The notes beneath the pieces were generated by a model. That model had not been told where the DNA came from. It searched no databases and was given only the letters and a program-made list of their open reading frames with translations. Made by a program: the position numbers and the translations under genes. 18,305 bases of DNA from an uncultured Bacilli bacterium (lineage in GTDB: Bacteria; Bacillota_I; Bacilli_A; RF39; UBA660): the NCBI GenBank assembly GCA_934100165.1, contig CAKOPN010000008.1, positions 1 through 18,305 of the forward strand. Reading direction: 5' to 3'. Within the stretch, counting starts at the first letter, position 1. Every line of letters begins with the position of its first letter. This document shows, one piece after another, positions 5,689 to 14,163 of the stretch.

Positions 5689-7929
5689 ATGGGTGAGGGT
5701 AAAAAATATTATAAAAGATTAGATATAATCAGACTAATTTCCTGTATAGCTGTCCTTTTATATCATTTGGGTGTGTTAAAAGGTGGATATTTAGCAGTTT
5801 GTGTGTTTTTTGTCCTAAGTGGATATTTATCATGTGTTTCAGCTTTTAAAAAAGAAAAATTCTCAATTTTATCTTATTACAGTAATAGATTTAAGAAAAT
5901 ATATCTGCCACTTATTATAGTGACTTTTATAACTGTTGCAGTAATATCATTTTTTCCAAACATCTTTTGGTTTAATTTAAAGCCAGAAACAACATCAGTT
6001 ATATTTGGGTATAATAACTTTTGGCAGTTAAGTGCTAATCTTGACTATTTTGCAAGACATGTTGATTCTCCATTTATGCATTTTTGGTACATATCTATTT
6101 TATTACAATTTGATTTAGTATTTCCGTTCATATTTTTAGCACTAAAAAAACTTGGTGATAAAATACATAAAAGTATACCTTGTATAATTACAACAACTTT
6201 ATCAATTATAGGTTTAATATATTTTTATATGATGAGTAAAGACCAAAACATAATGACAGTATATTATGGTACATTTACTAGAATATTTTCTTTGTTATTT
6301 GGTTTAACTCTAGGTTTTATCCATTCATATTACAAAGTACTAATACCAAAGATTTTACAAAAAAACATTTTAAATTCAATTATATTTTATATTTATTTAA
6401 CTGTTACAGTAGCATCATTCTTCTTAATAAGTTCGACAGATGCTAATTTTGCATTAGCAATGATAGTTATATCCATAATTTCCTGCAGGTTAATTGATTA
6501 CAGTACACTTATTGTTAATAAAAAAATGACACTCTTAGATAAATGGATTAAATCATTATCTAACATCAGTTATGAAATATACTTAGTACAATATCCAGTT
6601 ATATTTTTGTTTCAGTATGTAAACTTTCCTGACTACTTAAAGGTAACATGTATAATACTTTTAACTGTAGTAATTTCTTATATTTTACATTTTTGTACTG
6701 CTAATAAAAGTAAGGAACTTAAAATACCAAAGTATATTTTAAGCGGTTTCATTTTACTTTTAGCCTTATTTGGTTGCTATAAATATGTTCTTGCTGAGGA
6801 TCATACTAAAGAAATGAAAGAATTAGAAGACCAATTGGCTAAAAACAGTGAAATGATTAAAAAGAATCAAGATGAGTATGCTGCTAAGTTAAAAAAGGAA
6901 GAGGAAGAGTGGGAAGCATTGTTAAATGATCTTGATTCTGGTGAGGATAAACTTAAAGAAGCTGTATTAAATATGCCAATGGTTGGAATTGGTGATTCTG
7001 TTATGCTTGGTGCTATACCAAATTTACAAAAGAAGTTCCCAAATGGTTATTTTGATGGAAAGGTATCACGTACAGCTTGGGAAGCTGGTAAGATATTAAA
7101 AGAGCTAAAGAATAAAGATATGCTAGGAGATCCAGTTGTAATCCATTTAGGTACTAATGGTGACTGCCCAGAATCTTGTAAAAAAGAAATAATGGACAGT
7201 TGTGGAACTCGTCAAGTTTTCTGGCTTAATACTACTAACTATGATTATGTTAACAAAAATTTACTAGATCTTGCTAGTAAGTATGATAATTTACATATTA
7301 TAGATTGGAAAGAGATTTCAAAAGGGCATAAAGAATATTTTGTATCAGATGGAATACATTTAACAAGCACTGGAAGAGCAGCATATACAGATGCAATTTA
7401 TAATTACGTATATGAATATTATTTAAAAGAATATCAAACTAAAAAAGAAGAAATAATTAAAAAACACGAAGACGAAAAGAAAAACAAAGTTAGTTTTTAT
7501 GGTAATGACTTACTATTAAATGCATTTGAGAAAATAAGTATAGATTTTAAAGATGCTACATTTAATATTGATAAAAGTTATGATTATGAAATGATAAGTA
7601 AAGCCTTAGAAAAAGATCAGAATGATGGTTCATTGTCTTACAATTTAGTATTAGTTTTAGATAAAAATGTAGGTATAACTATTAATCAATACAAAGAGTT
7701 ATTTAATACATACAAAGAAAACAAAATTTATGTAGTATCTACTAATAAGAATATTGAAAAACTTGCTAATGAAACATTTGATAATGTTGTTATAATCGAT
7801 TTCTATAAGGAGATAAATGAACATAAGGAATATCTTATGAATGATGGAATTCACTTAACGGAAAGTGGAAATACAGCTTTATCAAAACTAATAAATGATA
7901 CTGTAGAACGCAGTAAAAAAGAAGAATAA
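5689..7929 (+). CDS. OatA-like acyltransferase-3 membrane protein with two SGNH domains
   Basis: A 746-residue surface O-acyltransferase. Residues ~8-370 are a polytopic acyltransferase-3 domain (about ten membrane segments), with LDIIRLISCIAVLLYHLG carrying the conserved Arg and His26 and then FFVLSGYLS. It takes acyl groups across the membrane. Residues 371-415 are a charged coiled coil. The first SGNH domain (430-580) is complete: GDSVM with nucleophile Ser437, GTNGD with Asn490, and SDGIH with Asp554/His557; it would transfer acyl to an extracellular glycan. A second SGNH-like domain (600-740) keeps Asn660 and NDGIH (Asp719/His722) but has GND at the nucleophile block, so Ser is replaced. 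OatA of Gram-positives acetylates peptidoglycan MurNAc; the same acceptor here is inference. GGGAG lies upstream of ATG. Confidence 0.9.
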   Translation: MGEGKKYYKRLDIIRLISCIAVLLYHLGVLKGGYLAVCVFFVLSGYLSCVSAFKKEKFSILSYYSNRFKKIYLPLIIVTFITVAVISFFPNIFWFNLKPETTSVIFGYNNFWQLSANLDYFARHVDSPFMHFWYISILLQFDLVFPFIFLALKKLGDKIHKSIPCIITTTLSIIGLIYFYMMSKDQNIMTVYYGTFTRIFSLLFGLTLGFIHSYYKVLIPKILQKNILNSIIFYIYLTVTVASFFLISSTDANFALAMIVISIISCRLIDYSTLIVNKKMTLLDKWIKSLSNISYEIYLVQYPVIFLFQYVNFPDYLKVTCIILLTVVISYILHFCTANKSKELKIPKYILSGFILLLALFGCYKYVLAEDHTKEMKELEDQLAKNSEMIKKNQDEYAAKLKKEEEEWEALLNDLDSGEDKLKEAVLNMPMVGIGDSVMLGAIPNLQKKFPNGYFDGKVSRTAWEAGKILKELKNKDMLGDPVVIHLGTNGDCPESCKKEIMDSCGTRQVFWLNTTNYDYVNKNLLDLASKYDNLHIIDWKEISKGHKEYFVSDGIHLTSTGRAAYTDAIYNYVYEYYLKEYQTKKEEIIKKHEDEKKNKVSFYGNDLLLNAFEKISIDFKDATFNIDKSYDYEMISKALEKDQNDGSLSYNLVLVLDKNVGITINQYKELFNTYKENKIYVVSTNKNIEKLANETFDNVVIIDFYKEINEHKEYLMNDGIHLTESGNTALSKLINDTVERSKKEE

Positions 7930-7942
7930 AATTAAAAATAAA

Positions 7943-7979
7943 AAAGCATTCGGAATTTAATCTGAATGCTTTAATTTTG
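7943..7979. terminator. Bidirectional terminator between converging genes
   Basis: A 12-bp stem (7943-7954 with 7961-7972, one G-T pair, loop 7955-7960) is flanked by A-rich sequence on the left and T-rich on the right, so it works in both directions. It ends both the OatA-like transcript and the leftward operon. The stop codon of the leftward SGNH gene (7971-7973) lies inside the stem. Confidence 0.8.
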
Positions 7980-8840
7980 TAACAAATATGTAGCCATTTG
8001 CTTTGCCCAAAGTGGGTAGTAGAAACCTTTTGGATGTACACCATCACTTTCAAAAGGTTTTTCTTTATCGAAAAGATGTAAACTCATATCAATATACGGT
8101 ATATTTCTCTCATCTGCAAGTTTTTTAAGTTCTGTGTTAAACAATTCTTGATAACCAAATGCACTGTTTTTCTGTAGAGCTTTTTCACTAACAGGTAATA
8201 TAGAGTTTATAACAATTTTTGTGTTTGGAAGTTTCTCATTAAGATAATCAAGTGTTTCACGATATTTTTTAATAAATTGTTCAACTCTTCCAGTCCACAT
8301 TTCCAAATCATTAGAGCCATATGTTAGAAATAAATAATTAGGATTATATGCAGTGATTTTATCAATGTCTTTGTACATATTATCTATTCTTCTTCCTCTG
8401 ACCCAAACCACATTTTCAGCATTTAACACACCATAAGCAGTTAAACCTTCAGCCATAGAATCTCCAGATACCATAGCATGTTTATCACTAAATATTTTTT
8501 TGCAGTCTGCATTAGTTAATTCTGTTGGCACTGGAACAGGATCTTGTATAGGCTTTTTTTCCTCTTTTTTATCATCTTTGTTGTTATCTTTATTATCTTT
8601 GGCATCCTTGTTATTATCTTCTTTAATTGGGTCTTCGTTGCTATCTTTATCCTTATCCTTATCATTACCTTGCTCTATATTATTTGGCTTTTTAATTTCT
8701 TGAGAATTTTTATCTGTGTTGTTGTTATTATCATTACTTTTTGTATTCATAAAATTATATGCAAAAAATAGTGATACACAAACTATAATAAAGCAAATAA
8801 AAAGAGTTTCCAATTTCTTTTCTAACTTTTTGTTAATCAT
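7971..8840 (-). CDS. Membrane-anchored SGNH/GDSL hydrolase
   Basis: A 289-residue protein with one membrane segment at residues 11-28. A very charged Asp/Lys/Asn/Glu linker follows (about 33-98) with a short PVPVP hinge. The catalytic SGNH domain (about 112-289) has GDSMAEG with Ser128, YGSND with Gly175/Asn177, and SDGVHPKG with Asp266/His269, so the set is complete. It should sit outside the cell, the linker holding the enzyme away from the membrane or in the wall. It may add or remove acyl groups on the glycan served by the operon. The linker's low complexity makes its length likely to vary between strains. AAAGGAAG lies ~10 nt before ATG. Last gene of the leftward operon, 47 bp after the DUF4358 gene. 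Confidence 0.88.
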   Translation of the reverse strand: MINKKLEKKLETLFICFIIVCVSLFFAYNFMNTKSNDNNNNTDKNSQEIKKPNNIEQGNDKDKDKDSNEDPIKEDNNKDAKDNKDNNKDDKKEEKKPIQDPVPVPTELTNADCKKIFSDKHAMVSGDSMAEGLTAYGVLNAENVVWVRGRRIDNMYKDIDKITAYNPNYLFLTYGSNDLEMWTGRVEQFIKKYRETLDYLNEKLPNTKIVINSILPVSEKALQKNSAFGYQELFNTELKKLADERNIPYIDMSLHLFDKEKPFESDGVHPKGFYYPLWAKQMATYLLQN

Positions 8841-8887
8841 ATTTATTACACTTCCTTTAAAAGTTTTAGTGTATAAGGCAATTTAAT

Positions 8888-9352
8888 TTACTTTAAATTT
8901 AAGAAGTTTTCTTTAAATTTAGCTGACAAATTGTTTTCCATTGCAAGCATGATTACATTACCATTGTTGACAACTACTACGTTTTGTTCTTCAACTTCTA
9001 CACATATCCATTTGCGAGGATCTACTTTTTCTTTAATTTCAGCAACTTTTGCATCAATATCTTTTGTATCTTTAACACGAACTAGAACAACAGAATGAGC
9101 AATTGATGACATTAAAGGCTCTGATGCTAAAGCTTCTTCATAATCAAAACTTATTTTACCTAAATAATATTCTTGATTTTCTTTTGTAACTTCGATTTCT
9201 GCCGTAGCAGGTAGTTCATCACTAGGAATACCGCTATATACTTCTTTCATAATTTCTTTTAGACTTCCAGTTAAATTCTTTTCCTTACTTTGACATCCAG
9301 TAAATAAAACGGCAACAGCAACAACTAATAGTACGTAATAAATCTTTTTCAT
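8888..9352 (-). CDS. DUF4358 family lipoprotein
   Basis: A 154-residue exported lipoprotein. Residues 1-20 are a signal peptide ending in the lipobox VLFTGC, with lipidation at Cys20. The body has ELPATAEIEVTKENQEYYLG and SSIAHSVVLVRVKD then DPRKWICVEVEEQ. This pattern I recognise as DUF4358, a family of unknown function often encoded next to MBOAT and DHHW genes in Clostridia and relatives. It is probably a soluble accessory on the outer membrane face, possibly a scaffold for the acylation enzymes; this is inference from context. GAAAGGATG lies just before ATG 9352. The DHHW gene ends 19 bp upstream, so it is in the same operon. Confidence 0.87.
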   Translation of the reverse strand: MKKIYYVLLVVAVAVLFTGCQSKEKNLTGSLKEIMKEVYSGIPSDELPATAEIEVTKENQEYYLGKISFDYEEALASEPLMSSIAHSVVLVRVKDTKDIDAKVAEIKEKVDPRKWICVEVEEQNVVVVNNGNVIMLAMENNLSAKFKENFLNLK

Positions 9353-9371
9353 ATTTTCATCCTTTCATATT

Positions 9372-10463
9372 TTATTTTAGTGCAAAACTATTATTTATTA
9401 TAGGTACACTATATAAAAATAATACATCAGAATCATCTCTTAAATCAACCTCTTTTATTTCACTTAACATTTTACTGCTAACATAACGTAAATCAATTAA
9501 AGTTATTTTTGAATAATTTTCTATTAAAAGTGGTGCAAGACTGCTACCAAATGAATCTCTAAACATTATGAGGGATTTGTTATTTTTTTGTATTGGGTTA
9601 TCAATTATCAAAATTGGTGTAGGACCTTCCAAAAATATATCGTATGAATCAACATTGTTTAGATTTTTTTCTTGGTAAACTTTAGTAAAGCTCTTTTTCT
9701 CATAATTATAAACTGAGGAGTTTTCAATTATTTCGTTAGTTAAGTAAGTTAACACATCATCCATTTTAGGGTATTTTCCATATAATGCTCCATAAAAAGG
9801 AGAGTATTCATTTTTTTTAGTTGGAAATGTTGTAAAGCTAAGTTTCATTTCCTCTTGAAGTCTCTTTAATGTAGGCTCAAGTATTTCTTGCTTCCAATGA
9901 ATATCTGTATAATAATAAGAACTTAAATTTAATGTATCTTTAATATCAATCCATTTTGTATTGTTAGGTATATTTTCTTTTAAGAAATTTTCCATCTTTT
10001 CATAATTTAATTTAGGAATATCATTATTTTTTAAATAGTAGTTTTTGTCAGGTATCATTACAAAATATTTATTTTGCGTCGTTAAATAGTTGGTGTCAAT
10101 TTCACATATAAGTTCTGATAAATGTTTTAAAGAAGCATTATTGACCTCATAATCCAATTGAAAAAGATAACCATTATTTTCAAATACTCCGTGATTTTCT
10201 TTGTTTTGAAATATATAGTTAGAAGTAAGTGCCTTAATTTTCTTAAACGTCTCTCTTCCTATAAAGTGATCCATAAGATAATCATTTAACTTATTAGAAT
10301 AAGAATTATTTTTATCTAAGATTTCTTCTAATGTAAATTTTGGCATATTGGCTAGGTGTCTTCTTTCAGAAATAGAAATTTCGTCTTTCTTAGTAATAAC
10401 ACTTAAAATCATAAAGATTGATATAAAAATTACAAATGAATACGTAATAATTTTATTTTTCAT
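9372..10463 (-). CDS. DHHW family (AlgJ/DltD-like) extracellular acylation protein
   Basis: A 363-residue protein with one N-terminal membrane segment (residues 6-24) and an extracellular SGNH-like domain. Motifs are SERRHLANMPKF (32-43), typical of this family's start; YYTDIHW with Asp187, His189 and Trp190 (DxHW); and MFRDSFGSSL with Ser304. The Asp-His pair and Ser match the catalytic layout of AlgJ/AlgX-type proteins that take acetyl from an MBOAT partner to polysaccharide. The ribosome binding site AAGGAGG overlaps the stop codon of the MBOAT gene, 9 bp apart, so the two are translationally coupled and likely work as a pair. The acceptor glycan is unknown. Confidence 0.88.
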   Translation of the reverse strand: MKNKIITYSFVIFISIFMILSVITKKDEISISERRHLANMPKFTLEEILDKNNSYSNKLNDYLMDHFIGRETFKKIKALTSNYIFQNKENHGVFENNGYLFQLDYEVNNASLKHLSELICEIDTNYLTTQNKYFVMIPDKNYYLKNNDIPKLNYEKMENFLKENIPNNTKWIDIKDTLNLSSYYYTDIHWKQEILEPTLKRLQEEMKLSFTTFPTKKNEYSPFYGALYGKYPKMDDVLTYLTNEIIENSSVYNYEKKSFTKVYQEKNLNNVDSYDIFLEGPTPILIIDNPIQKNNKSLIMFRDSFGSSLAPLLIENYSKITLIDLRYVSSKMLSEIKEVDLRDDSDVLFLYSVPIINNSFALK

Positions 10464-10472
10464 AATACCTCC

Positions 10473-11870
10473 TTAAAATTTAAAATATAGAAAAGGATTA
10501 ACAGATTTATCAATAATAAATGAAGTACATATTGTTATTAAAATGATTATAATGACACATTCAATAATTGAAACAATTGTGTTATTCTTGTATTTCTCGT
10601 TTACATTTTTTGCAATTGCTTTTAAAATTGGTGTACTTGCTACTGCACTTATAAGAAGTAGTACTATGCTATTAACCAAATAATAATTAACTTCTGTTGT
10701 AGTAAAAGTAATATTGCTTAATCCAAACATATTTTGAAAAAAGATTGTAATTGATTGAATGTTTGTTTGGTTAAATATCACAAAACCAATTACTACTAAA
10801 AAGTTTGTCCAAAAAATGCCTATTACTTTATGTTTTTGAAAGAAATTATAAAAGAATTTTTTTTCTATAATTAAGATAACTGCGTAGTATAGTCCCCAAA
10901 TAACAAAGTTCCAAGCAGCTCCATGCCATAGTCCAGTAATGGCCCAAACAACTAATATGTTGAATATGTTTTTTATTTTACTAACTCTATTTCCACCAAG
11001 AGGAATATAAATATAATCTTTAAACCATCTAGATAAAGTAATATGCCATCTTCGCCAAAAGTCTGTTATAGTATTTGCACTTAATGGATAATTAAAGTTT
11101 TCTGGTAAATGAAATCCAAACATTTCACCAAGACCGATTGCCATATCGCTATAACCAGAGAAATCTAAGTATAACTGTAAGGTGAAACATATCGCTATAA
11201 TCCAAGAAGAAAGCACTGTACTTGATAAGTTAGAAAGATTTTGAATTAGTAAACTCAAATTATCCGCTAAAAGTACTTTTTTTGAAAGTCCAATGATAAA
11301 TCTTTCAACACCATGAGCAAACAAAGCATATGTATGTTGTCTATCATTTAAATCTTCTTTCATTTCATCATATCTAACGATTGGTCCTGATGTTAGGTGT
11401 TGAAATGTACAAACATATGTCATAAATTCTATAAGTTTTTTTGAAGGTGTTATTTTGTTTTTATAAATATCTATCAAATAACTGGCATTTTGAAATGTAA
11501 AAAAACTTATTCCTAGTGGAAGTATAATTTTACTTATAATGATATTTGTTGAAAAAATACTATTTATGTTATCAATAAAAAAACTTGTATATTTGAAATA
11601 AAAAAGTAGCCCAAAGTTAACAACTAAACCAGCAACTAGCGCAACTTTTCTTTTCTGTTTATTTTTAAAAACTGAGATTTTTTGACCAAGTATATAATTA
11701 AAAATACAAAGTGCAAGTAAAAGAAAAACAAAATATCCAGCTCCATAAACGTAAAACAGCAAACTTCCAATAACTAAAGTTATATTTTTATATTTATTTG
11801 GAGTAATATAATAAGCTAACAACATTATTGGTAAAAAATAATATATGAAAGTAATACTTGAGAAAACCAT
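10473..11870 (-). CDS. MBOAT family O-acyltransferase (AlgI/DltB-like)
   Basis: A 465-residue polytopic membrane protein, the usual family length. It is expected to pass acyl groups from a cytosolic donor across the membrane to an extracellular acceptor protein. Visible landmarks are the LPLGISFFTFQNASYLID segment (117-134); FQHLTSGPIVRYDE (156-169); YLDFSGYSDMAIGLG (234-248); FWRRWHITLSRWFKDYIYIPLGG (271-293, His276); and GLWHGAAWNFVIWG, which has the catalytic His316. The order of genes (MBOAT, DHHW, DUF4358, SGNH) is the known context of glycan-acylating operons in Gram-positives, so DltB itself (with dltA/C/D) is less likely. AAAGGAGG lies 6 nt before ATG. First gene of the operon. Confidence 0.92.
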   Translation of the reverse strand: MVFSSITFIYYFLPIMLLAYYITPNKYKNITLVIGSLLFYVYGAGYFVFLLLALCIFNYILGQKISVFKNKQKRKVALVAGLVVNFGLLFYFKYTSFFIDNINSIFSTNIIISKIILPLGISFFTFQNASYLIDIYKNKITPSKKLIEFMTYVCTFQHLTSGPIVRYDEMKEDLNDRQHTYALFAHGVERFIIGLSKKVLLADNLSLLIQNLSNLSSTVLSSWIIAICFTLQLYLDFSGYSDMAIGLGEMFGFHLPENFNYPLSANTITDFWRRWHITLSRWFKDYIYIPLGGNRVSKIKNIFNILVVWAITGLWHGAAWNFVIWGLYYAVILIIEKKFFYNFFQKHKVIGIFWTNFLVVIGFVIFNQTNIQSITIFFQNMFGLSNITFTTTEVNYYLVNSIVLLLISAVASTPILKAIAKNVNEKYKNNTIVSIIECVIIIILITICTSFIIDKSVNPFLYFKF

Positions 11871-11901
11871 TTTAATCCTCCTTTATATGTTTTCTAACTA
11901 A

Positions 11902-11930
11902 AGTATAACATATTATAAAATAATTTCTAA
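11902..11930 (-). promoter_or_regulatory. Probable promoter of the leftward acylation operon
   Basis: On the minus strand, TTAGAA (11930-11925), a 17-bp spacer and TATACT (11907-11902) with extended -10 TGT. Predicted transcription starts near 11895, about 25 nt before the MBOAT start codon. The -35 is weak. Confidence 0.45.
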
Positions 11931-12031
11931 TCTAAGTTATATTTTGTGCAAAAAAAACAAAAACATGTAAAATACTTTGCATTGTTTTTAGGAAATGATT
12001 TTAAAAAGTTAGTGTAAAAAAGTATTGCTAG

Positions 12032-12060
12032 TTGACACTAAAAGTATAGTAGGTTAAAAT
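12032..12060 (+). promoter_or_regulatory. Promoter of the repeat-containing surface protein
   Basis: TTGACA (12032-12037), a 17-bp spacer, TAAAAT (12055-12060). It is divergent from the MBOAT operon promoter about 100 bp to the left. A second TATAAT at 12071-12076 has no -35. Confidence 0.65.
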
Positions 12061-12109
12061 ATAAATTAGATATAATACATGCTATATGCTAGAAAAGAGG
12101 TATATTTAT

Positions 12110-14008
12110 ATGTACGATAATGAAGAAGAGATTAGTAAGAAAAGAAGAAGACTTGTAATATCGATAATAGTTGTAATAGTATTGATAATAATTTTGCTTT
12201 TATTTTTATTTGTTAGAGGAAAAACGAAGAAGCCTGTAACTTCTAAAGTGCCTACTTGTGAACTTGAAGTTAAGGAAGGCAAATTAGGTGCAAATGACAC
12301 TTATATTACAGAAGTGGTAATAGGTTTTAAATCAGTAACACCTATATCAGAGAGTGTTCCAATAAAAAAATCTACAGTTGGAACTAGTGATAATTCCAGA
12401 AATAAAGATACCTATACTATAACTAAAAAAGGTAATGTTACTGTAAATGGCTATGTTAGAGATGCAAATGGAAATATAGGAACTTGTAGTATAAAAGTTA
12501 ATGTAAATCCAAGCCAGCCAACATGTGAACTTGAGGTAAAAGAGGGAACGCTAGGAAATGATGATTGGTATAAATCAGATATTGTAGTTGGCTTTAAATC
12601 TATGGAAACCAATAGTGAAACTTCTAAGATTGAAAAGTACTATATTGAAAAGAAAACTTCTGAAAGTGGTAATGGTAGTTCAACAAAAGGTGAAGTACCA
12701 AGTGAAAGTATAAAAACTTATACTGTAAAAGATAATTTAACAACGCAATTATACGGTTATGTTATTGACTCTAATGGAAACGAGGGACAATGTAGTATAA
12801 CTGTAAAGAAAGACACAGATTCACCAACTTGTAGTTTGAAAGTTATAGAAGGAACAGCAAATTCTTCTGGTATATACACTTCAAATGTTACAGTAGGTTT
12901 AGCAAGTGCTACAGATAGTACTTCTGATATAGCAGAAAAAGGAGTTGGATTAGCTAAAAACTATACGCAAGAAACAGTAGTTGTTAACACAGCTGGAACA
13001 ACTGTTGTATATGGATTTGTTAAAGATGGTGCAGGTAACGAGGGAACTTGTAGTATAACTATTAAAAGACCAGAGCCACAACCAGCACAGTCAAGTCCTT
13101 CATGTAAACTTGAGATTTCTGGTACAAAAGATGGAGATAGTTATAAAGCAGGGGCAACAGTAAAATTCTCAAGCAAATCAACAACAAATGGTGCAAAGAT
13201 TACGTCTTATGGTATAGGTACAAGCCAGTCATTAAATGGAAAAGACAGCTATACTATAAATAATGATGGCACACATACAATATATGGTAAAGTTAGAGAT
13301 TCATATGGACATGAAGCTTCATGTTCTATTACAGTAAAGGTAAAATCTGTTACTTACTTAGTGGATAAAGTTTCTGTTGGAGACAAAGTAGCATACGACG
13401 CTGGTACTTGGAATGAAAAAACAGAAATTCCAACAACAAACGGAAGCTTTGGTGGTTATGGACAAGGACAAAGCAGAAATTCAAGTGTTGTATGTAGAAC
13501 AGGCCTTGATAAATCGACAGCAAGTGGATGGCTAGTATTATCAAAAGAGGATGGAAAAGTTACAATAATTCATGCAGGAATACCTGAATGTTACTATTTT
13601 GCTCTAAACTCTTTAGCATCAGAAGCTGTAAATAATATAAACAACAGGGCAGCTGTGTATAAAAATTCATTTGCCGAAAGTGCAAGAATGATGAACTATA
13701 GTAAAGACCATAAAGCAAATGTCACAGCCATAAATAATATCAGTTCACACTATTACATGGCAGAAGCAAAAGATAAAAGTACATTATATTACCAAACATA
13801 TACAAATAGACTAGCTGGCGGAAGCGGATGGGCCTCTGGAATAAGACCAGTAATAGTACTAAAAAGTAATGTAACTACTACGGGTAAAGATTCAAGCGGT
13901 GCTTGGACAATTTCATTACCCGGTGGAAGAGAAAATAGTAATTTAGATATTGATGGGATATCAATAAGCGAAATTGTAGAAATTATTAAAAGTAATTTGA
14001 ATATATAA
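12110..14008 (+). CDS. Membrane-anchored surface protein with four Ig-like repeats
   Basis: A 632-residue exported protein. A basic stretch (KKRRR) precedes one strong membrane segment at about residues 15-35. Four repeats follow, roughly 48-134, 137-234, 239-320 and 330-412. Each opens with PTC/PSC plus a short strand (CELEVKEG, CSLKVIEG) and closes with G.V.D..GN.G.CSI.V, giving one Cys pair per repeat that could form a disulphide. The last ~210 residues hold a separate domain: VGDKVAYDAGTWNE, then WLVLSKEDGKVTIIHAG, then GIRPVIVLKS. This resembles DUF6273-type surface domains of gut Firmicutes/RF39 bacteria, judged by eye. ATG 12110 is preferred for AAAGAGG ~9 nt upstream; ATG 12086 has no such site. 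No LPXTG is seen. An adhesive or sensing role is inference. Confidence 0.8.
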   Translation: MYDNEEEISKKRRRLVISIIVVIVLIIILLLFLFVRGKTKKPVTSKVPTCELEVKEGKLGANDTYITEVVIGFKSVTPISESVPIKKSTVGTSDNSRNKDTYTITKKGNVTVNGYVRDANGNIGTCSIKVNVNPSQPTCELEVKEGTLGNDDWYKSDIVVGFKSMETNSETSKIEKYYIEKKTSESGNGSSTKGEVPSESIKTYTVKDNLTTQLYGYVIDSNGNEGQCSITVKKDTDSPTCSLKVIEGTANSSGIYTSNVTVGLASATDSTSDIAEKGVGLAKNYTQETVVVNTAGTTVVYGFVKDGAGNEGTCSITIKRPEPQPAQSSPSCKLEISGTKDGDSYKAGATVKFSSKSTTNGAKITSYGIGTSQSLNGKDSYTINNDGTHTIYGKVRDSYGHEASCSITVKVKSVTYLVDKVSVGDKVAYDAGTWNEKTEIPTTNGSFGGYGQGQSRNSSVVCRTGLDKSTASGWLVLSKEDGKVTIIHAGIPECYYFALNSLASEAVNNINNRAAVYKNSFAESARMMNYSKDHKANVTAINNISSHYYMAEAKDKSTLYYQTYTNRLAGGSGWASGIRPVIVLKSNVTTTGKDSSGAWTISLPGGRENSNLDIDGISISEIVEIIKSNLNI

Positions 14009-14013
14009 AACAC

Positions 14014-14055
14014 AGAATGCTAAAACCAAATAAAAGTTTCTAGCATTCTTTTTTT
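14014..14055 (+). terminator. Terminator of the surface protein gene
   Basis: AGAATGCTA (14014-14022) pairs perfectly with TAGCATTCT (14041-14049) and is followed by seven T. It lies six bases after the stop codon. Confidence 0.9.
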
Positions 14056-14092
14056 GTGAAATACAATATAAAGTCACACATATATATGTTTA

Positions 14093-14121
14093 TTTACAAC
14101 AAAAATCATTCGTGTTATAAT
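14093..14121 (+). promoter_or_regulatory. cysS promoter
   Basis: TTTACA (14093-14098), a 17-bp spacer, TATAAT (14116-14121) with extended -10 TGT. The implied leader is only ~36 nt, too short for a T-box. Confidence 0.8.
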
Positions 14122-14163
14122 CTCTATTGTAATGCGTAGTGTATTATTAAGAGGTGAGAAAAA

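Noticed and set aside
8500..8771. Two plus-strand hydrophobic frames (Ser/Leu-rich and Ile/Phe-rich)
   Set aside because: They are the complement of the Asp/Lys linker of the SGNH gene; the low-complexity composition creates them.
12240..13350. Repeat array that might be CRISPR-like
   Set aside because: The repeats are degenerate, protein-coding, ~250 bp apart and in frame; they are domain repeats.
14056..14163. T-box riboswitch before cysS
   Set aside because: Only ~36 nt of leader follow a clear promoter, and no antiterminator or terminator pair is present.
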